A DNA stretch of 64,000 bases from Polynucleobacter hallstattensis (GCF_018881835.1 NZ_JACVPO010000002.1:124001-188000), one strand, 5' to 3'. Positions 34,036 through 44,440 are shown, counted from the first letter of the stretch. Made by a program: numbers and translations. Notes: generated by a model from the sequence alone, not told the origin.

Positions 34036-36468
34036 ATGCCTGGCCACTTATTACTACCCTCTGAACCTATTCAATTACCACTGCTCCCATTAAGGGATGT
34101 GGTGGTGTTTCCTCACATGGTGATTCCATTGTTTGTGGGGCGCCCAAAATCCATTAAAGCGCTAGAAGCTGCCATGGAAACGGGCAAGAATGTGCTTTTA
34201 GTCGCGCAAAAGACTGCTGCGAAAGATGAGCCCAGCGTAGAGGACCTCTACGACGTCGGCTGCATTGCCAATATTTTGCAGATGCTTAAATTACCTGACG
34301 GTACTGTCAAAGTATTAGTAGAGGGCGTTCAACGCGCTGAAGTCAGCCAAGTGGAGGATAGTCAAGGCTACTTCTCTTGCGAAGCTACTCCAACGGCAAT
34401 GTCCTCATTAGATGCTCACGAAACTGAAGCATTACGTCGCGCCATCATGGCTCAGTTTGATCAGTACGTGAAGCTAAACAAGAAAGTACCTCAAGAAATT
34501 CTTTCCTCATTAGGTGGCATTGATGATCCAAGCCGTTTGGCCGATACCATTTGTGCGCATCTGCCAGTCAAGCTTGAGCAAAAGCAACGTTTACTGGAGA
34601 TGGCTGACGTAGTGCAACGACTTGAAAGTCTTCTAGCTGATCTTGAGAGTGAGATCGATATCTTGCAAGTTGAGAAGCGTATTCGTGGACGTGTAAAGCG
34701 TCAGATGGAAAAGAGCCAACGCGAGTACTACTTGAACGAACAGGTTAAAGCGATTCAAAAAGAATTGGGTGAGGGTGAAGAGGGTGCTGATCTCGAGGAG
34801 CTCGAGAAGCGCATTAAATCTGCTCGCATGCCTAAGGAAGCATTGAAGAAAGCTGAGTCTGAACTGAAGAAGTTAAAGCTGATGTCACCAATGTCTGCTG
34901 AAGCAACGGTGATTCGCAACTTCATTGATACCTTGGTGACGCTCCCATGGAAAAAGAAAACCAAGATCAATAATGATTTGACGAATGCTGAAAAAGTATT
35001 AGACGAAGATCACTACGGTCTTGATAAAGTTAAAGAACGTATTTTGGAATATCTCGCGGTTCAACAACGGGTTGATCGTGTCAAGGCGCCAATTCTCTGC
35101 TTGGTGGGCCCCCCAGGCGTTGGTAAAACCTCTCTAGGACAGTCCATTGCCCGCGCTACAAACCGTAAGTTTGTACGTATGGCTTTAGGTGGCGTACGTG
35201 ATGAATCTGAAATTCGAGGACATCGTCGTACCTATATTGGCTCCATGCCAGGCAAGATTCTATCTAGCTTGACTAAAGTGGGTGTGCGCAACCCTTTATT
35301 CCTCTTGGATGAAGTCGACAAGATGGGTATGGATTTCCGCGGAGATCCCGCAAGTGCTTTACTAGAGGTATTGGATCCGGAGCAGAATCATACATTCCAA
35401 GATCACTATGTTGAAGTTGATTTTGATCTCTCGGATGTGATGTTTGTTGCTACATCGAACTCATTAAACATTCCCGGCCCACTATTAGATCGCTTGGAAA
35501 TTATTCGTCTTGCTGGTTATACGGAAGATGAGAAGACCAGTATTGCTACAAATTACTTAATTCCTAAACAGATTAAAAATAATGGTCTGAAGAAAGATGA
35601 GTTGAAGATCGATGAATCTGCTGTGCGTAGCATGATTCGTTATTACACTCGTGAAGCGGGTGTTCGTTCCTTGGAGCGAGAAATCAGCAAAATTTGCCGC
35701 AAAGTGGTGAAGTTGCTTCTCCTGAAAAAAGAAGCCGCTCCAGTTACTGTAAATGCCGATAACTTAGAGAAGTTCCTCTCTGTGAAGATGTATGACTTTG
35801 GTCTTGCAGCAAAAGAGAATCAGGTTGGCCAAGTCACCGGCCTGGCTTGGACCGAAGTCGGTGGCGATCTACTCACCATTGAAGCGGCGGTGATGCCTGG
35901 TAAAGGTGTCATTACTCGTACAGGCTCTATTGGCGATGTCATGAAGGAGTCTGTCGAAGCGGCAAAGACTGTGGTTCGCTCACGAGCAAGAGCGCTTGGC
36001 ATCACTGATGAAGCATTTGAGAAGAAGGATATTCATATTCACTTTCCTGATGGTGCAACTCCGAAAGATGGTCCGTCGGCTGGTATCGCCATCACAACTG
36101 CCTTGGTATCGGTATTTACTGGAATTCCCATTCGTTCAGATGTGGCAATGACAGGTGAGATTACCTTGCGTGGTGAGGTGCTTCCGATTGGTGGTTTAAA
36201 AGAGAAGCTATTGGCAGCGCATCGTGGTGGCATCAAGTTGGCATTGATTCCAGAGGAAAACATCAAAGATTTAATTGATATCCCTGATAACGTCAAGAAT
36301 GCCATTGAAATCGTACCGGTACGATGGATTGACAAAGTTTTGGAGTTGGCTTTAGAGCGAAAACCAGTTGCTTTGTCTGACCCAACACCAGAAGAGCTTG
36401 CTAAAAAGGCTGCTGAAGCTAGCAAAGCCAATGAAAAGATTTCTTCTGGAGAGGTCTTGAAGCATTGA
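34036..36468 (+). CDS. lon: ATP-dependent Lon protease
   Basis: An 810-residue AAA+ serine protease. The N-terminal substrate domain starts IQLPLLPLRDVVVFPHMV, Walker A is GPPGVGKTS, Walker B LLDEVDKMG, and the catalytic Ser681 lies in PKDGPSAG (E. coli S679) with the Lys in GGLKEKLLAAHR. I chose ATG 34036, preceded by GGAGGAA at seven bases. An in-frame upstream extension to 33967 lacks homology. A candidate RpoH promoter lies upstream. The C-terminal tail is lysine-rich and longer than in E. coli. Confidence 0.97.
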   Translation: MPGHLLLPSEPIQLPLLPLRDVVVFPHMVIPLFVGRPKSIKALEAAMETGKNVLLVAQKTAAKDEPSVEDLYDVGCIANILQMLKLPDGTVKVLVEGVQRAEVSQVEDSQGYFSCEATPTAMSSLDAHETEALRRAIMAQFDQYVKLNKKVPQEILSSLGGIDDPSRLADTICAHLPVKLEQKQRLLEMADVVQRLESLLADLESEIDILQVEKRIRGRVKRQMEKSQREYYLNEQVKAIQKELGEGEEGADLEELEKRIKSARMPKEALKKAESELKKLKLMSPMSAEATVIRNFIDTLVTLPWKKKTKINNDLTNAEKVLDEDHYGLDKVKERILEYLAVQQRVDRVKAPILCLVGPPGVGKTSLGQSIARATNRKFVRMALGGVRDESEIRGHRRTYIGSMPGKILSSLTKVGVRNPLFLLDEVDKMGMDFRGDPASALLEVLDPEQNHTFQDHYVEVDFDLSDVMFVATSNSLNIPGPLLDRLEIIRLAGYTEDEKTSIATNYLIPKQIKNNGLKKDELKIDESAVRSMIRYYTREAGVRSLEREISKICRKVVKLLLLKKEAAPVTVNADNLEKFLSVKMYDFGLAAKENQVGQVTGLAWTEVGGDLLTIEAAVMPGKGVITRTGSIGDVMKESVEAAKTVVRSRARALGITDEAFEKKDIHIHFPDGATPKDGPSAGIAITTALVSVFTGIPIRSDVAMTGEITLRGEVLPIGGLKEKLLAAHRGGIKLALIPEENIKDLIDIPDNVKNAIEIVPVRWIDKVLELALERKPVALSDPTPEELAKKAAEASKANEKISSGEVLKH

Positions 36469-36483
36469 TGTAACTAGATGTTT

Positions 36484-36549
36484 GAGGGATTTTGAGTCAG
36501 ACTGGGCGGTTTGTTACGGCCCACTTTGTTGAAGAATCCCTCTTTTATT
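36484..36549 (+). terminator. Putative two-tier terminator after lon
   Basis: GAGGGATT (36484-36491) pairs with AATCCCTC (36535-36542), closing an inner TGGGC/GCCCA stem, and TTTTATT follows. The outer stem plus T-run fits a Rho-independent terminator with an unusually long (43-nt) structured interior, between lon and tRNA-Val. Confidence 0.45.
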
Positions 36550-36585
36550 CCTACACTAGGTTACAATCTTGTCTGTATTAATTTG

Positions 36586-36661
36586 GGGCGCTTAGCTCAG
36601 ATGGTAGAGCGTCTGCCTTACACGCAGAATGTCGGCGGTTCGATCCCGTCAGCGCCCACCA
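36586..36661 (+). tRNA. tRNA-Val (anticodon UAC)
   Basis: A 76-nt tRNA with CCA encoded. The acceptor stem GGGCGCT pairs with AGCGCCC, the D arm is AGCTCAGATGGTAGAGC, the anticodon loop CTTACAC holds TAC at 36619-36621, and the T arm has GGTTCGATCC. A TACAAT at 36562-36567 may be its -10. Confidence 0.97.
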
Positions 36662-36762
36662 GTTTCCCATTTGCATTTTTTTCCTTCCGATAGGCTCTCT
36701 AGTTCCTTCTAGACCTTCCGCCTAGTACACTCGTATTATTCTCATTTTCGAGCGATTAATTC

Positions 36763-38229
36763 ATGTTTGATTCAGTACGTAAACACCAAAGAATTCTGCA
36801 GTTTGTTTTGATGTTGTTCATAGTGCCTTCTTTTGCCTTATTCGGTATCTCAAGTTATTCCGAATTTATGGATAAAGAAACTGACATTGTGAAGGTCAAC
36901 GGCAAGCCTATAACTGCGCAAGAAGTTGATACTGCTGCAAAACGTCAAGCTGAGCGTGTTGGCGGTAATCTACAGATTGCTCAAAGTCTACCTTTCCGTC
37001 AAGCGATCCTAAACGAGTTATTGCAACAACGTATTCTTGGTTTTGCGATAAGTGACCTCCGTCTGCAAGTAGGCAAACAAGAGCTGGTCAACAGCTTGCA
37101 AAAGATTCCACAGATTCGTGCTTTATATCGTCAAGACGGTACTTTTGATGATGTGCGCTTTAAGCAGCTGCTCGCTAGCAACGGCATGAATGAAGAGCAG
37201 TTTTATGCTGGCCAAAGTTTTGATTTAAAAATTCAACAACTAGTAAATTCAGTTGCCCGAACAGAGTTGGCTAGCCCAAAATTATCTGAGATTGTTTTAT
37301 CTTTATATGAAACTGAAAGGCAAGTTCAGACTTTGCAGTTCAACGCTAAAGATTATTTAGCCAAAGTAAATCCAAGCGCTGAAGAATTGCAGGCTTTTTA
37401 TGAGGCCAATGCCAAGTTGTTTGAACGTCCTGAATATATTGATGTTGAGTACATCGTGCTGAGAGCAGATCCGAAAGAGGATTCCAAGGTCTTCAATGAC
37501 AAAGCAGATCAGTTTGCCAATATCACTTATGACCAGTCGGATAGCTTGAAGCCTGCCGCTGACAAGTTGAAACTCAGCATTCAAACTCAGAAGGGTGTCA
37601 CTCGTAGTGGCGCAGCTGGCGTGTCTAGAGATCATCCCTTAGCCAATACCAAAGTAGTTCAGTCACTTTATGGTGATGAAGCTCTAAAAAATAAGCGTAA
37701 TACCGAGGCTGTGCAAATAGCACCCGGTGTGTTTGTATCTGCTCGAGTATTGACCTTACACCCAGCCCAAGTTCTGCCTTATCAAGATGTTGCGGCAGAA
37801 GTGAGGCGTCAGGTAAGTCAACGTGCTGCGGAAAAGCTTGCTGTTGCTGCTGCTAGTGAGAAATTAGCCGCCCTTGAAAAGGATCCCAAAAATATTGCTG
37901 GCTTCAGTAGCGCTATCTGGATTTCACGCAACAAGCCAGGCAGCTTAGTGGGTTCATCCATGGATGAAATCATGTCCGTGAATCCAAGTGCATTACCAGC
38001 CTTAGTTTCAGTCACTAACCCAGGTGTTGGTAGTACGATTTATCGTGTTGATCAGGTACGTCAACCGTCAACGATAGATGCTAAGGTTCAAAAGGCACAA
38101 GCACAACAGATCCAAGCATTGGCTGCGCAGTCAGAGTTTGCAGGCTTTATGGCTTACTGGCGCAATAGTGCTGGCGTTAAGGTAATTAACCCACTAAAGC
38201 AAGCAAGTACAAGTAGTGCAGGCAGTTAA
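36763..38229 (+). CDS. PpiD-like periplasmic chaperone lacking the parvulin domain
   Basis: A 488-residue inner-membrane-anchored protein of the PpiD/SurA-N family. One N-terminal transmembrane segment (about 13-33, LQFVLMLFIVPSFALFGIS) is followed by the SurA-like chaperone region with VNGKPITAQEVD and the hydrophobic helices to about residue 240. PpiD is usually 620-640 residues. Here the sequence passes from DVEYIVLRADPKEDSK (about 226-241) straight to FNDKADQFANITYDQSDSLKPAADKL, which normally lies after the PpiC rotamase domain. No GGDLG or HIL(V/I)-type parvulin motif is present. The reading frame is intact, so this is a clean domain loss. It probably still acts as a holdase near the Sec translocon. 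Confidence 0.82.
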   Translation: MFDSVRKHQRILQFVLMLFIVPSFALFGISSYSEFMDKETDIVKVNGKPITAQEVDTAAKRQAERVGGNLQIAQSLPFRQAILNELLQQRILGFAISDLRLQVGKQELVNSLQKIPQIRALYRQDGTFDDVRFKQLLASNGMNEEQFYAGQSFDLKIQQLVNSVARTELASPKLSEIVLSLYETERQVQTLQFNAKDYLAKVNPSAEELQAFYEANAKLFERPEYIDVEYIVLRADPKEDSKVFNDKADQFANITYDQSDSLKPAADKLKLSIQTQKGVTRSGAAGVSRDHPLANTKVVQSLYGDEALKNKRNTEAVQIAPGVFVSARVLTLHPAQVLPYQDVAAEVRRQVSQRAAEKLAVAAASEKLAALEKDPKNIAGFSSAIWISRNKPGSLVGSSMDEIMSVNPSALPALVSVTNPGVGSTIYRVDQVRQPSTIDAKVQKAQAQQIQALAAQSEFAGFMAYWRNSAGVKVINPLKQASTSSAGS

Positions 38230-38230
38230 G

Positions 38231-38881
38231 CTAGGGTAGTTTTTTTAGCAAGTTACTGTATGGGGCCATTGAGCCCCATACGTTTTTAAAGATAATGCTT
38301 TGCGCCTCTACATTGGGGTGCAGTCGATCCGCTTGAAATAACTCTGGTTTAGTGGCAACGCCCTCTAAAAAGAAAGTTAGCAACTCAACTTGTTCTTGAT
38401 TCGCTATCTGTGGATAAAGTTGTTTAAATTGCTTGGTATAAGTTTGGCCATAGTTTGAGGGGATCTGAATGCCACAGAGTAAAACCTTGGCCCCTGATTT
38501 TTTACTCATCTGAATCATCTGTCGTAGATTAGCCTCAGTTTGATTGACAGGTAAGCCGCGTAAAGCATCGTTAGCGCCTAACTCGATTAGGACAATCCCC
38601 GGTTTTTTCTGACCCAAGAGGGCGGGGAGGCGGGTTAATCCACCTGAGCTGGTCTCACCGCTAATGCTGGCATTAAATACGCTCCAAGGACTTTTATCCT
38701 TTCCAAGCTCCGCCTCCAGCAGCGTCACCCAGCCAGTGCCACGCGGTAGACCATATTCCGCCGATAGACTATCACCCAATACCAGAATCACGGGCTTTAC
38801 TTGAGCCCAAGAACAAATGCTCATTAAGAGGCAAAATAGACCCGTAATGAATTTATTGGCGATTAAAAGCTGAGTCTGCAT
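38231..38881 (-). CDS. tesA: Periplasmic GDSL/SGNH esterase (TesA-like)
   Basis: A 216-residue exported hydrolase resembling E. coli TesA (lysophospholipase/thioesterase I) and arylesterases. A signal peptide (about 1-27) precedes block I VLGDSLSAEYG with Ser38, block III GANDALRG (Asn) and block V DRLHPN with the Asp and His. It is divergent from the ABC ATPase gene with a 26-bp gap, the same arrangement as E. coli tesA-ybbA. It stops 1 bp after the end of the convergent PpiD-like gene. Confidence 0.92.
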   Translation of the reverse strand: MQTQLLIANKFITGLFCLLMSICSWAQVKPVILVLGDSLSAEYGLPRGTGWVTLLEAELGKDKSPWSVFNASISGETSSGGLTRLPALLGQKKPGIVLIELGANDALRGLPVNQTEANLRQMIQMSKKSGAKVLLCGIQIPSNYGQTYTKQFKQLYPQIANQEQVELLTFFLEGVATKPELFQADRLHPNVEAQSIIFKNVWGSMAPYSNLLKKLP

Positions 38882-38907
38882 TTTCCCATTCTTGAAAACT
38901 TTTTTAC

Positions 38908-39588
38908 ATGAACAAACAGTCTAATTCCATTGTTGCCGATCGGGTAAGCAAGCTGGTTAATGCGGCTGATGGCAACCTGAGTATTTTGCACGACCTGAGC
39001 TTTCAGATCGAGCAAGGCGAAAGCGTGGCCATTGTGGGGGCATCGGGATCTGGAAAAAGTACTTTATTAAGTCTGCTGGCTGGACTAGACCTGCCAAGCG
39101 CGGGGCAAATCGACCTTATGGGGCAAAACCTCAACTTGCTCGATGAGGACGGCAGGGCCCGTTTACGTGGTCAGTTAGTTGGCTTTGTTTTTCAATCATT
39201 TCAGCTCTTGCCTCACCTGACCGCCTTGGAGAATGTGATGCTCCCTCTTGAGATCGCTGGGAATCCTCAGGCTGAAGCAAGGCTGTCCGCCCTGGATTGG
39301 CTTGAAAAGGTCGGTTTAACTCCTAGGGCCAATCATTTCCCCAAAACCCTTTCCGGTGGCGAGCAGCAGCGTGTAGCGCTAGCTCGAGCCTTTATTAATA
39401 AGCCAGCCATTCTGTTTGCTGATGAACCCACCGGCAGTCTAGATGAGGCCAGCGGTAATAGAGTGATTGAGCTCCTTTTTGAGCTAAATCGGGAGAATTC
39501 TTCGACACTAGTTTTGGTGACCCATGATCCGGCCTTAGCTGCTCGGTGTGGGCGCCAATTGAGCCTGCATGGCGGACGATTGGCTTAA
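38908..39588 (+). CDS. ABC transporter ATPase (YbbA/LolD-like)
   Basis: A 226-residue ABC ATPase of the MacB/LolD/FtsE group. Walker A GASGSGKST at residues 44-52, Q-loop FVFQSFQLLPHLTALEN, signature LSGGEQQRVALARAF and Walker B ILFADEPTGSLDEAS are intact. It is divergent from the TesA-like gene as ybbA is in E. coli, but the expected permease (YbbP) gene is not downstream; purL follows after 21 bp. It either serves a permease encoded elsewhere or has lost its partner. Confidence 0.9.
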   Translation: MNKQSNSIVADRVSKLVNAADGNLSILHDLSFQIEQGESVAIVGASGSGKSTLLSLLAGLDLPSAGQIDLMGQNLNLLDEDGRARLRGQLVGFVFQSFQLLPHLTALENVMLPLEIAGNPQAEARLSALDWLEKVGLTPRANHFPKTLSGGEQQRVALARAFINKPAILFADEPTGSLDEASGNRVIELLFELNRENSSTLVLVTHDPALAARCGRQLSLHGGRLA

Positions 39589-39597
39589 TCAAAACCT

Positions 39598-39603
39598 TAT
39601 AAT
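39598..39603 (+). promoter_or_regulatory. Perfect -10 positioned for a leaderless purL transcript
   Basis: TATAAT ends six bases before the purL ATG, and no ribosome binding site is present. Transcription starting at the usual distance would begin at or next to the A of the ATG. No strong -35 was seen (GACGAT at a 17-bp spacer is poor). Confidence 0.45.
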
Positions 39604-39609
39604 CTTGGC

Positions 39610-42600
39610 ATGTCATCATTCTGTTGCTTGCCCGGGGCTAATGCCCTTTCTGCCTTCCGCCAACAGCGACTTTTAGCTTCGCTCGCTGCTCAAGGAATTC
39701 AACTGGAGTCCATTGAGGCCCAATTCCTCCATTTCATTTGGTCTGAGTCTGAACTCAAGATCAATGACAAAGAGGTTCTCGAAAGTTTGCTGACTTACGG
39801 TCAGCCTTTCGTATCGAAAATAAAGGATGGCGGCTCTTTATTCACTAAGTCTGCTGAAAAACAATCCGCGATTTCGATTCCTCGTTTCGGCACAGTTTCT
39901 CCATGGGCTAGTAAAGCTACGGATATTGCTCGTCAGTGTGGTCTTCAAATTTTACGTATTGAGCGTGGTATTCAATATGCATGGCAAAGTAAAAAATCAC
40001 TCAACGCGCAGCAAGAGCAACAGGTATTGGCTGCTCTTCATGATCGGATGACGGAAGTTGTGATTAGCGATGTCAATGAAGCAAGCGCTTTGTATCAATC
40101 TCTTCCCGACAAACCTTTTGTACGCATCCCCGTTCTTACCGAGGGTAGGTATGCATTGGATAAAGCGAATCAAGACCTTGGTCTTGCTCTGTCTGAAGAT
40201 GAAGTGCTTTATCTGGTTGAGAACTTTATACGCTTAGAGCGCAATCCCAGTGATGTTGAATTGATTATGTTTGCTCAGGCGAACAGTGAGCATTGTCGTC
40301 ACAAGATATTTAATTCCAGCTGGACGATTGATGGTGATGATCAGGATAAATCTTTATTTGCGATGATCCGTAATACGCATCAACTTCAGCCTGAAGGTAC
40401 CATCGTTGCCTACTCAGACAACTCAGCTGTGATGGCCGGGGCCGAATCGGAAACTTGGTCAGCCAAAGGTCAAGATCGTCGCTACGAAAAAGACACGCGA
40501 CTAGTGCACACCTTAATGAAGGTGGAGACCCATAATCATCCCACAGCAATTGCACCATTTCAAGGTGCATCAACTGGTGCTGGTGGTGAGATTCGAGATG
40601 AGGGGGCAACTGGTGTAGGTGGGCGCCCTAAGGCGGGCCTCACTGGCTTCACTGTATCAAACCTCAATATCCCCGGCACTGATTTACCATGGGAGACCGA
40701 GAAATACGGCAAGCCTGAGCGCATTGCTACGCCGCTCCAAATCATGATTGATGGCCCTTTGGGCGGCGCTGCATTTAATAATGAATTCGGTCGACCTATT
40801 TTGGGTGGTTATTTCCGCGTATTTGAACAAACCTTAGAGGGTGTTCGTCGCGGTTATCACAAGCCCATCATGATCGCGGGCGGTATTGGTAGTATTGATT
40901 CGATCCACACTGCAAAGAAACAAATTAAAGCGGGTCACTTATTTATTCAATTGGGTGGTCCCGGTATGCGTATTGGTATGGGGGGCGCAACAGGCAGTTC
41001 TGTTGCAACCGGTACTAACACTGCTGATTTGGATTTCGACTCAGTCCAGCGCGGTAATCCAGAAATGGAACGTCGCGCGCAAGAGGTGATTAATTCTTGC
41101 ATTGCTATGGGTACGCACAACCCGATTGTTTCAATTCATGATGTTGGCGCTGGAGGTGTATCCAATGCATTCCCAGAGCTTGCTGATGGCGCTGGTTTAG
41201 GTGCGCAATTTCAATTACGTAAAGTGCCGTTAGAAGAAAGCGGCATGAGCCCTGCAGAAATTTGGTGCAATGAATCTCAAGAGCGTTATGTCCTAGCAAT
41301 TGAGGCTAAAGACTTAGAGCTTTTTAAGTCTCTATGTGAGCGGGAGCGTTGTCCATTTGCTGTAGTCGGTGAAGCGACAATAGAACGTCAACTTCAGTTA
41401 AGTGATAGCAAAGAAGTTGCTGGTAGTGATGCTGCCATGCCAATCGACATGCCAATGGAAGTCTTGCTTGGGAAGCCTCCACGGATGCATCGTGATGTAA
41501 AGCGCGTTGCTCAAGAATTTGAAGAGTTAGATGTTACTGATGCTGATCTTGCGCAATGCATCGCTTGGGTCCTACAGCAACCTACCGTTGCCAGCAAATC
41601 CTTCTTAATCACTATCGGTGACCGTACCGTCGGTGGCCTCAACGCGCGCGACCCTTTTGTAGGTCCTTGGCAAGTACCTGTGTCTGATTGTGCTGTTACC
41701 TTGATGGATTACAAGGGCTATCACGGTGAAGCAATGTCTATGGGTGAGCGTACTCCATTGGCCGTGATTGATGCACCAGCTGCCGCCAAAATGGCTGTAG
41801 GTGAAGCCATCACCAATTTATTGGCTGCAGACATTCGCCGATTAGAGGACGTTAAGCTCTCTGCTAACTGGATGGCCGCCTGTGGATCACCTGGTGAGGA
41901 TGCAAAGTTATATGACTCAGTTCAAGCAATTGGTATGGATTTATGTCCAGCGTTAGGAATTTCTATCCCAGTTGGTAAAGATTCCTTATCCATGGCAACA
42001 GCATGGCAAGAGGGTGATCAAGCTAAAAGAGTCGTTTCTCCAGTTTCACTCATCATCTCTGCTTTTGCAGCGGTTCAAGACGTTCGCAAAACAACAACGC
42101 CTTTGCTAAAACTGCAAGATGAGTCTGACGCATCCTTAGAAACTGAATTAATTCTGATTGATTTGGGCCGCGGTAAAAATCGCATGGCTGGAAGTATCCT
42201 GGCTCAAGTGCTCAATCAATCTGGTAAATCGACTCCCAATGTAGATCACCCAGAAGATCTCAAGGCTTTAGCCGCCGCAATCATCGAGTTGCGTAAAGGT
42301 AATCAATTGTTGGCATATCACGATCGCTCTGATGGAGGTTTATTTACCTGTATCGCAGAGATGGCTTTCGCATCCCATACCGGCATTTCCATCAATGTCG
42401 ACATGATTGCTGTAGATGTTGGGCAAGAGGCTGATTGGGGTGACGCTAAGAACTGGGCACAACAAGTATCTGGACTTCGTCACGAGCAGACCATGCGCGC
42501 CTTATTTAACGAAGAGCTTGGTGCAGTAATTCAGATACGTAAAGCGGATCGTGATGCGGTGTTTGCGGTTCTACGCAAATTAAATCTCAGCGCTTACAGC

Positions 42601-43644
42601 CATGTGATTGCGCAGCCCAATACCAACGGCCGTATTGAAATTTGGCGCGATGCTAAGAATATTTTTGCAGAGCCTCGTGAGGTACTTCAAAAGATGTGGG
42701 CTAACACCAGCTATCAAATTGCCCGCTTACGTGATAACCCAGAGTGCGCTGATAGCGAGTTTTCGCTACTAGATCATGTTGCTGATGCAGGAATGTCTCC
42801 CAAGCTGACTTTTGATATTGCGGATGATGTTGCTGCACCATTCATCAATCAGAATGCTCGACCTAAAGTTGCTATCTTGCGGGAGCAGGGCGTCAACTCC
42901 CATGTGGAGATGGCATACGCCATGAACTGGGCAGGTTTTGATAGCTATGACGTGCACATGTCAGATTTACTTTCTGGTAAATCCAAGTTGGATGATTTCC
43001 GTGGTCTGGTCGCCTGTGGCGGATTCAGTTACGGAGACGTATTAGGGGCTGGTGAAGGCTGGGCCAAGACCATTCTATTTAACAGTCAACTGCGCGATCA
43101 GTTTTCTACATTCTTTAGCCGCCAGGATAGCTTTGCGCTGGGTGTTTGTAACGGCTGTCAAATGATGAGTAATCTAGCCGGAATTATTCCAGGTGCAGAA
43201 GCTTGGCCTAAATTTACGCGCAACCAGTCTGAGCAGTATGAAGCTCGCTTGGTCATGGCTGAGGTAATGGCTTCACCTTCGATCTTTACGCAAGGCATGA
43301 CAGGTAGTCAGTTACCGATTGCTATTGCGCACGGTGAAGGCTTTGCTAACTTTAGCCAGCAGGGGAGCTTAGAGGCCTTGCAGAAACAAGGATTGGCGGC
43401 ACTACGATTTGTAGATCATCAAGGTAGTCCAACTGAAATCTACCCAATGAACCCAAATGGTTCGCCTGGTGGCTTGACAGGAGTGACTACTCCGGATGGT
43501 CGATTCACCGTCATGATGCCGCACCCTGAGCGAGTGTTCAGGACCGTACAGATGAGTTGGGCTCCAAAAGAATGGTTGGATGCGCCAGATGGGGCAAGCC
43601 CTTGGATGCGTTTGTTCCGCAATGCGAGAGTTTGGGCTAAATAA
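39610..43644 (+). CDS. purL: Phosphoribosylformylglycinamidine synthase PurL
   Basis: A 1344-residue large-type FGAM synthase for the fourth step of purine synthesis. The N-terminal FGAR-binding region, two AIRS-type ATPase domains ([31 protein letters not shown] start region; [29 protein letters not shown]) and a C-terminal glutaminase domain with [12 protein letters not shown] (nucleophilic Cys) and HGEGF, PHPER are present in order. It is about 50 residues longer than E. coli PurL. Translation starts at ATG 39610 without a Shine-Dalgarno sequence; a TATAAT sits six bases before it. Confidence 0.97.
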   Translation: MSSFCCLPGANALSAFRQQRLLASLAAQGIQLESIEAQFLHFIWSESELKINDKEVLESLLTYGQPFVSKIKDGGSLFTKSAEKQSAISIPRFGTVSPWASKATDIARQCGLQILRIERGIQYAWQSKKSLNAQQEQQVLAALHDRMTEVVISDVNEASALYQSLPDKPFVRIPVLTEGRYALDKANQDLGLALSEDEVLYLVENFIRLERNPSDVELIMFAQANSEHCRHKIFNSSWTIDGDDQDKSLFAMIRNTHQLQPEGTIVAYSDNSAVMAGAESETWSAKGQDRRYEKDTRLVHTLMKVETHNHPTAIAPFQGASTGAGGEIRDEGATGVGGRPKAGLTGFTVSNLNIPGTDLPWETEKYGKPERIATPLQIMIDGPLGGAAFNNEFGRPILGGYFRVFEQTLEGVRRGYHKPIMIAGGIGSIDSIHTAKKQIKAGHLFIQLGGPGMRIGMGGATGSSVATGTNTADLDFDSVQRGNPEMERRAQEVINSCIAMGTHNPIVSIHDVGAGGVSNAFPELADGAGLGAQFQLRKVPLEESGMSPAEIWCNESQERYVLAIEAKDLELFKSLCERERCPFAVVGEATIERQLQLSDSKEVAGSDAAMPIDMPMEVLLGKPPRMHRDVKRVAQEFEELDVTDADLAQCIAWVLQQPTVASKSFLITIGDRTVGGLNARDPFVGPWQVPVSDCAVTLMDYKGYHGEAMSMGERTPLAVIDAPAAAKMAVGEAITNLLAADIRRLEDVKLSANWMAACGSPGEDAKLYDSVQAIGMDLCPALGISIPVGKDSLSMATAWQEGDQAKRVVSPVSLIISAFAAVQDVRKTTTPLLKLQDESDASLETELILIDLGRGKNRMAGSILAQVLNQSGKSTPNVDHPEDLKALAAAIIELRKGNQLLAYHDRSDGGLFTCIAEMAFASHTGISINVDMIAVDVGQEADWGDAKNWAQQVSGLRHEQTMRALFNEELGAVIQIRKADRDAVFAVLRKLNLSAYSHVIAQPNTNGRIEIWRDAKNIFAEPREVLQKMWANTSYQIARLRDNPECADSEFSLLDHVADAGMSPKLTFDIADDVAAPFINQNARPKVAILREQGVNSHVEMAYAMNWAGFDSYDVHMSDLLSGKSKLDDFRGLVACGGFSYGDVLGAGEGWAKTILFNSQLRDQFSTFFSRQDSFALGVCNGCQMMSNLAGIIPGAEAWPKFTRNQSEQYEARLVMAEVMASPSIFTQGMTGSQLPIAIAHGEGFANFSQQGSLEALQKQGLAALRFVDHQGSPTEIYPMNPNGSPGGLTGVTTPDGRFTVMMPHPERVFRTVQMSWAPKEWLDAPDGASPWMRLFRNARVWAK

Positions 43645-43648
43645 TTCA

Positions 43649-44425
43649 ATGTCAGATATGTCTATGGCTATGGAGCCAGTAACATTTTCCGAGAGTGGCG
43701 GCATCCGTTATTTGCATTTTGGTAGTGAGTTGATTCAAGGTGCTATGCGCATCCGCGATCCAGATGAGATTTATCTGGAATATAACCAGCAGATGATGGC
43801 TTGGCTGCTCTTTCTAGAAACTAAACCGGGCATGCGTATCGCTCAGCTTGGCCTTGGCACTGGTGCTCTCACTAAGTTTACGCATTGCTATTGTCCTGCG
43901 GTCAAAACCACTGTTGTTGAACTCAATCCCGCTGTGATTGTTTCTGCTAGAAGTATGTTTTTCACGCCAGATGATGATCGGCGTTTAGAGACCCTACAGA
44001 CTGATGCAAAAGCCTTTGTACAGAACGCCAAATATCGCAATCACTTTGATGCAATTCAAGTTGATCTCTATGATGCGATTTGTGATGGCCCGTCTGCGAG
44101 CTCCTTAGATTTTTACAAAGGCTGTTCCGATATCCTGAGATCAACCGGCGTATTAACAGTGAACTTATTCTCTCGCCACAAGAGTTTTGATATTAATCTC
44201 AATAATATCTGTGAAGCATTTGATAACCGAGTTCTGTTATTTCCGGAATCGCATGATTGTAATGTTGTTGCAATTGCCTTTATAGGTCCACAACTCGATG
44301 TCGAGTGGAAAGAGGTCTCTAAGCGCGCCAAGCTCATTATGGAAAAAACGGGCTTACCGACCAATACCTGGGTGTCTGGTTTGAATCGTGAAAATGCGCA
44401 TCAAGAAAATAAGCTATCCATCTAA
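43649..44425 (+). CDS. Spermidine-synthase-like methyltransferase-fold protein
   Basis: A 258-residue protein with the spermidine/spermine synthase fold. The SAM-type glycine motif is QLGLGTGAL, the following acid ELNP, and the active-site pair is in QVDLYDA (the SDxTDP block of SpeE), with LDFYKGCSDIL after it. The N-terminal beta domain is very short, and the usual YQ(H/x) and gate loop are diverged, so polyamine synthesis is uncertain. I place the start at ATG 43649 (4 bp after purL), though 43658 and 43664 are also possible. It ends just before a strong bidirectional terminator. Confidence 0.75.
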   Translation: MSDMSMAMEPVTFSESGGIRYLHFGSELIQGAMRIRDPDEIYLEYNQQMMAWLLFLETKPGMRIAQLGLGTGALTKFTHCYCPAVKTTVVELNPAVIVSARSMFFTPDDDRRLETLQTDAKAFVQNAKYRNHFDAIQVDLYDAICDGPSASSLDFYKGCSDILRSTGVLTVNLFSRHKSFDINLNNICEAFDNRVLLFPESHDCNVVAIAFIGPQLDVEWKEVSKRAKLIMEKTGLPTNTWVSGLNRENAHQENKLSI

Positions 44426-44440
44426 GGAAAGTTGGATGAG

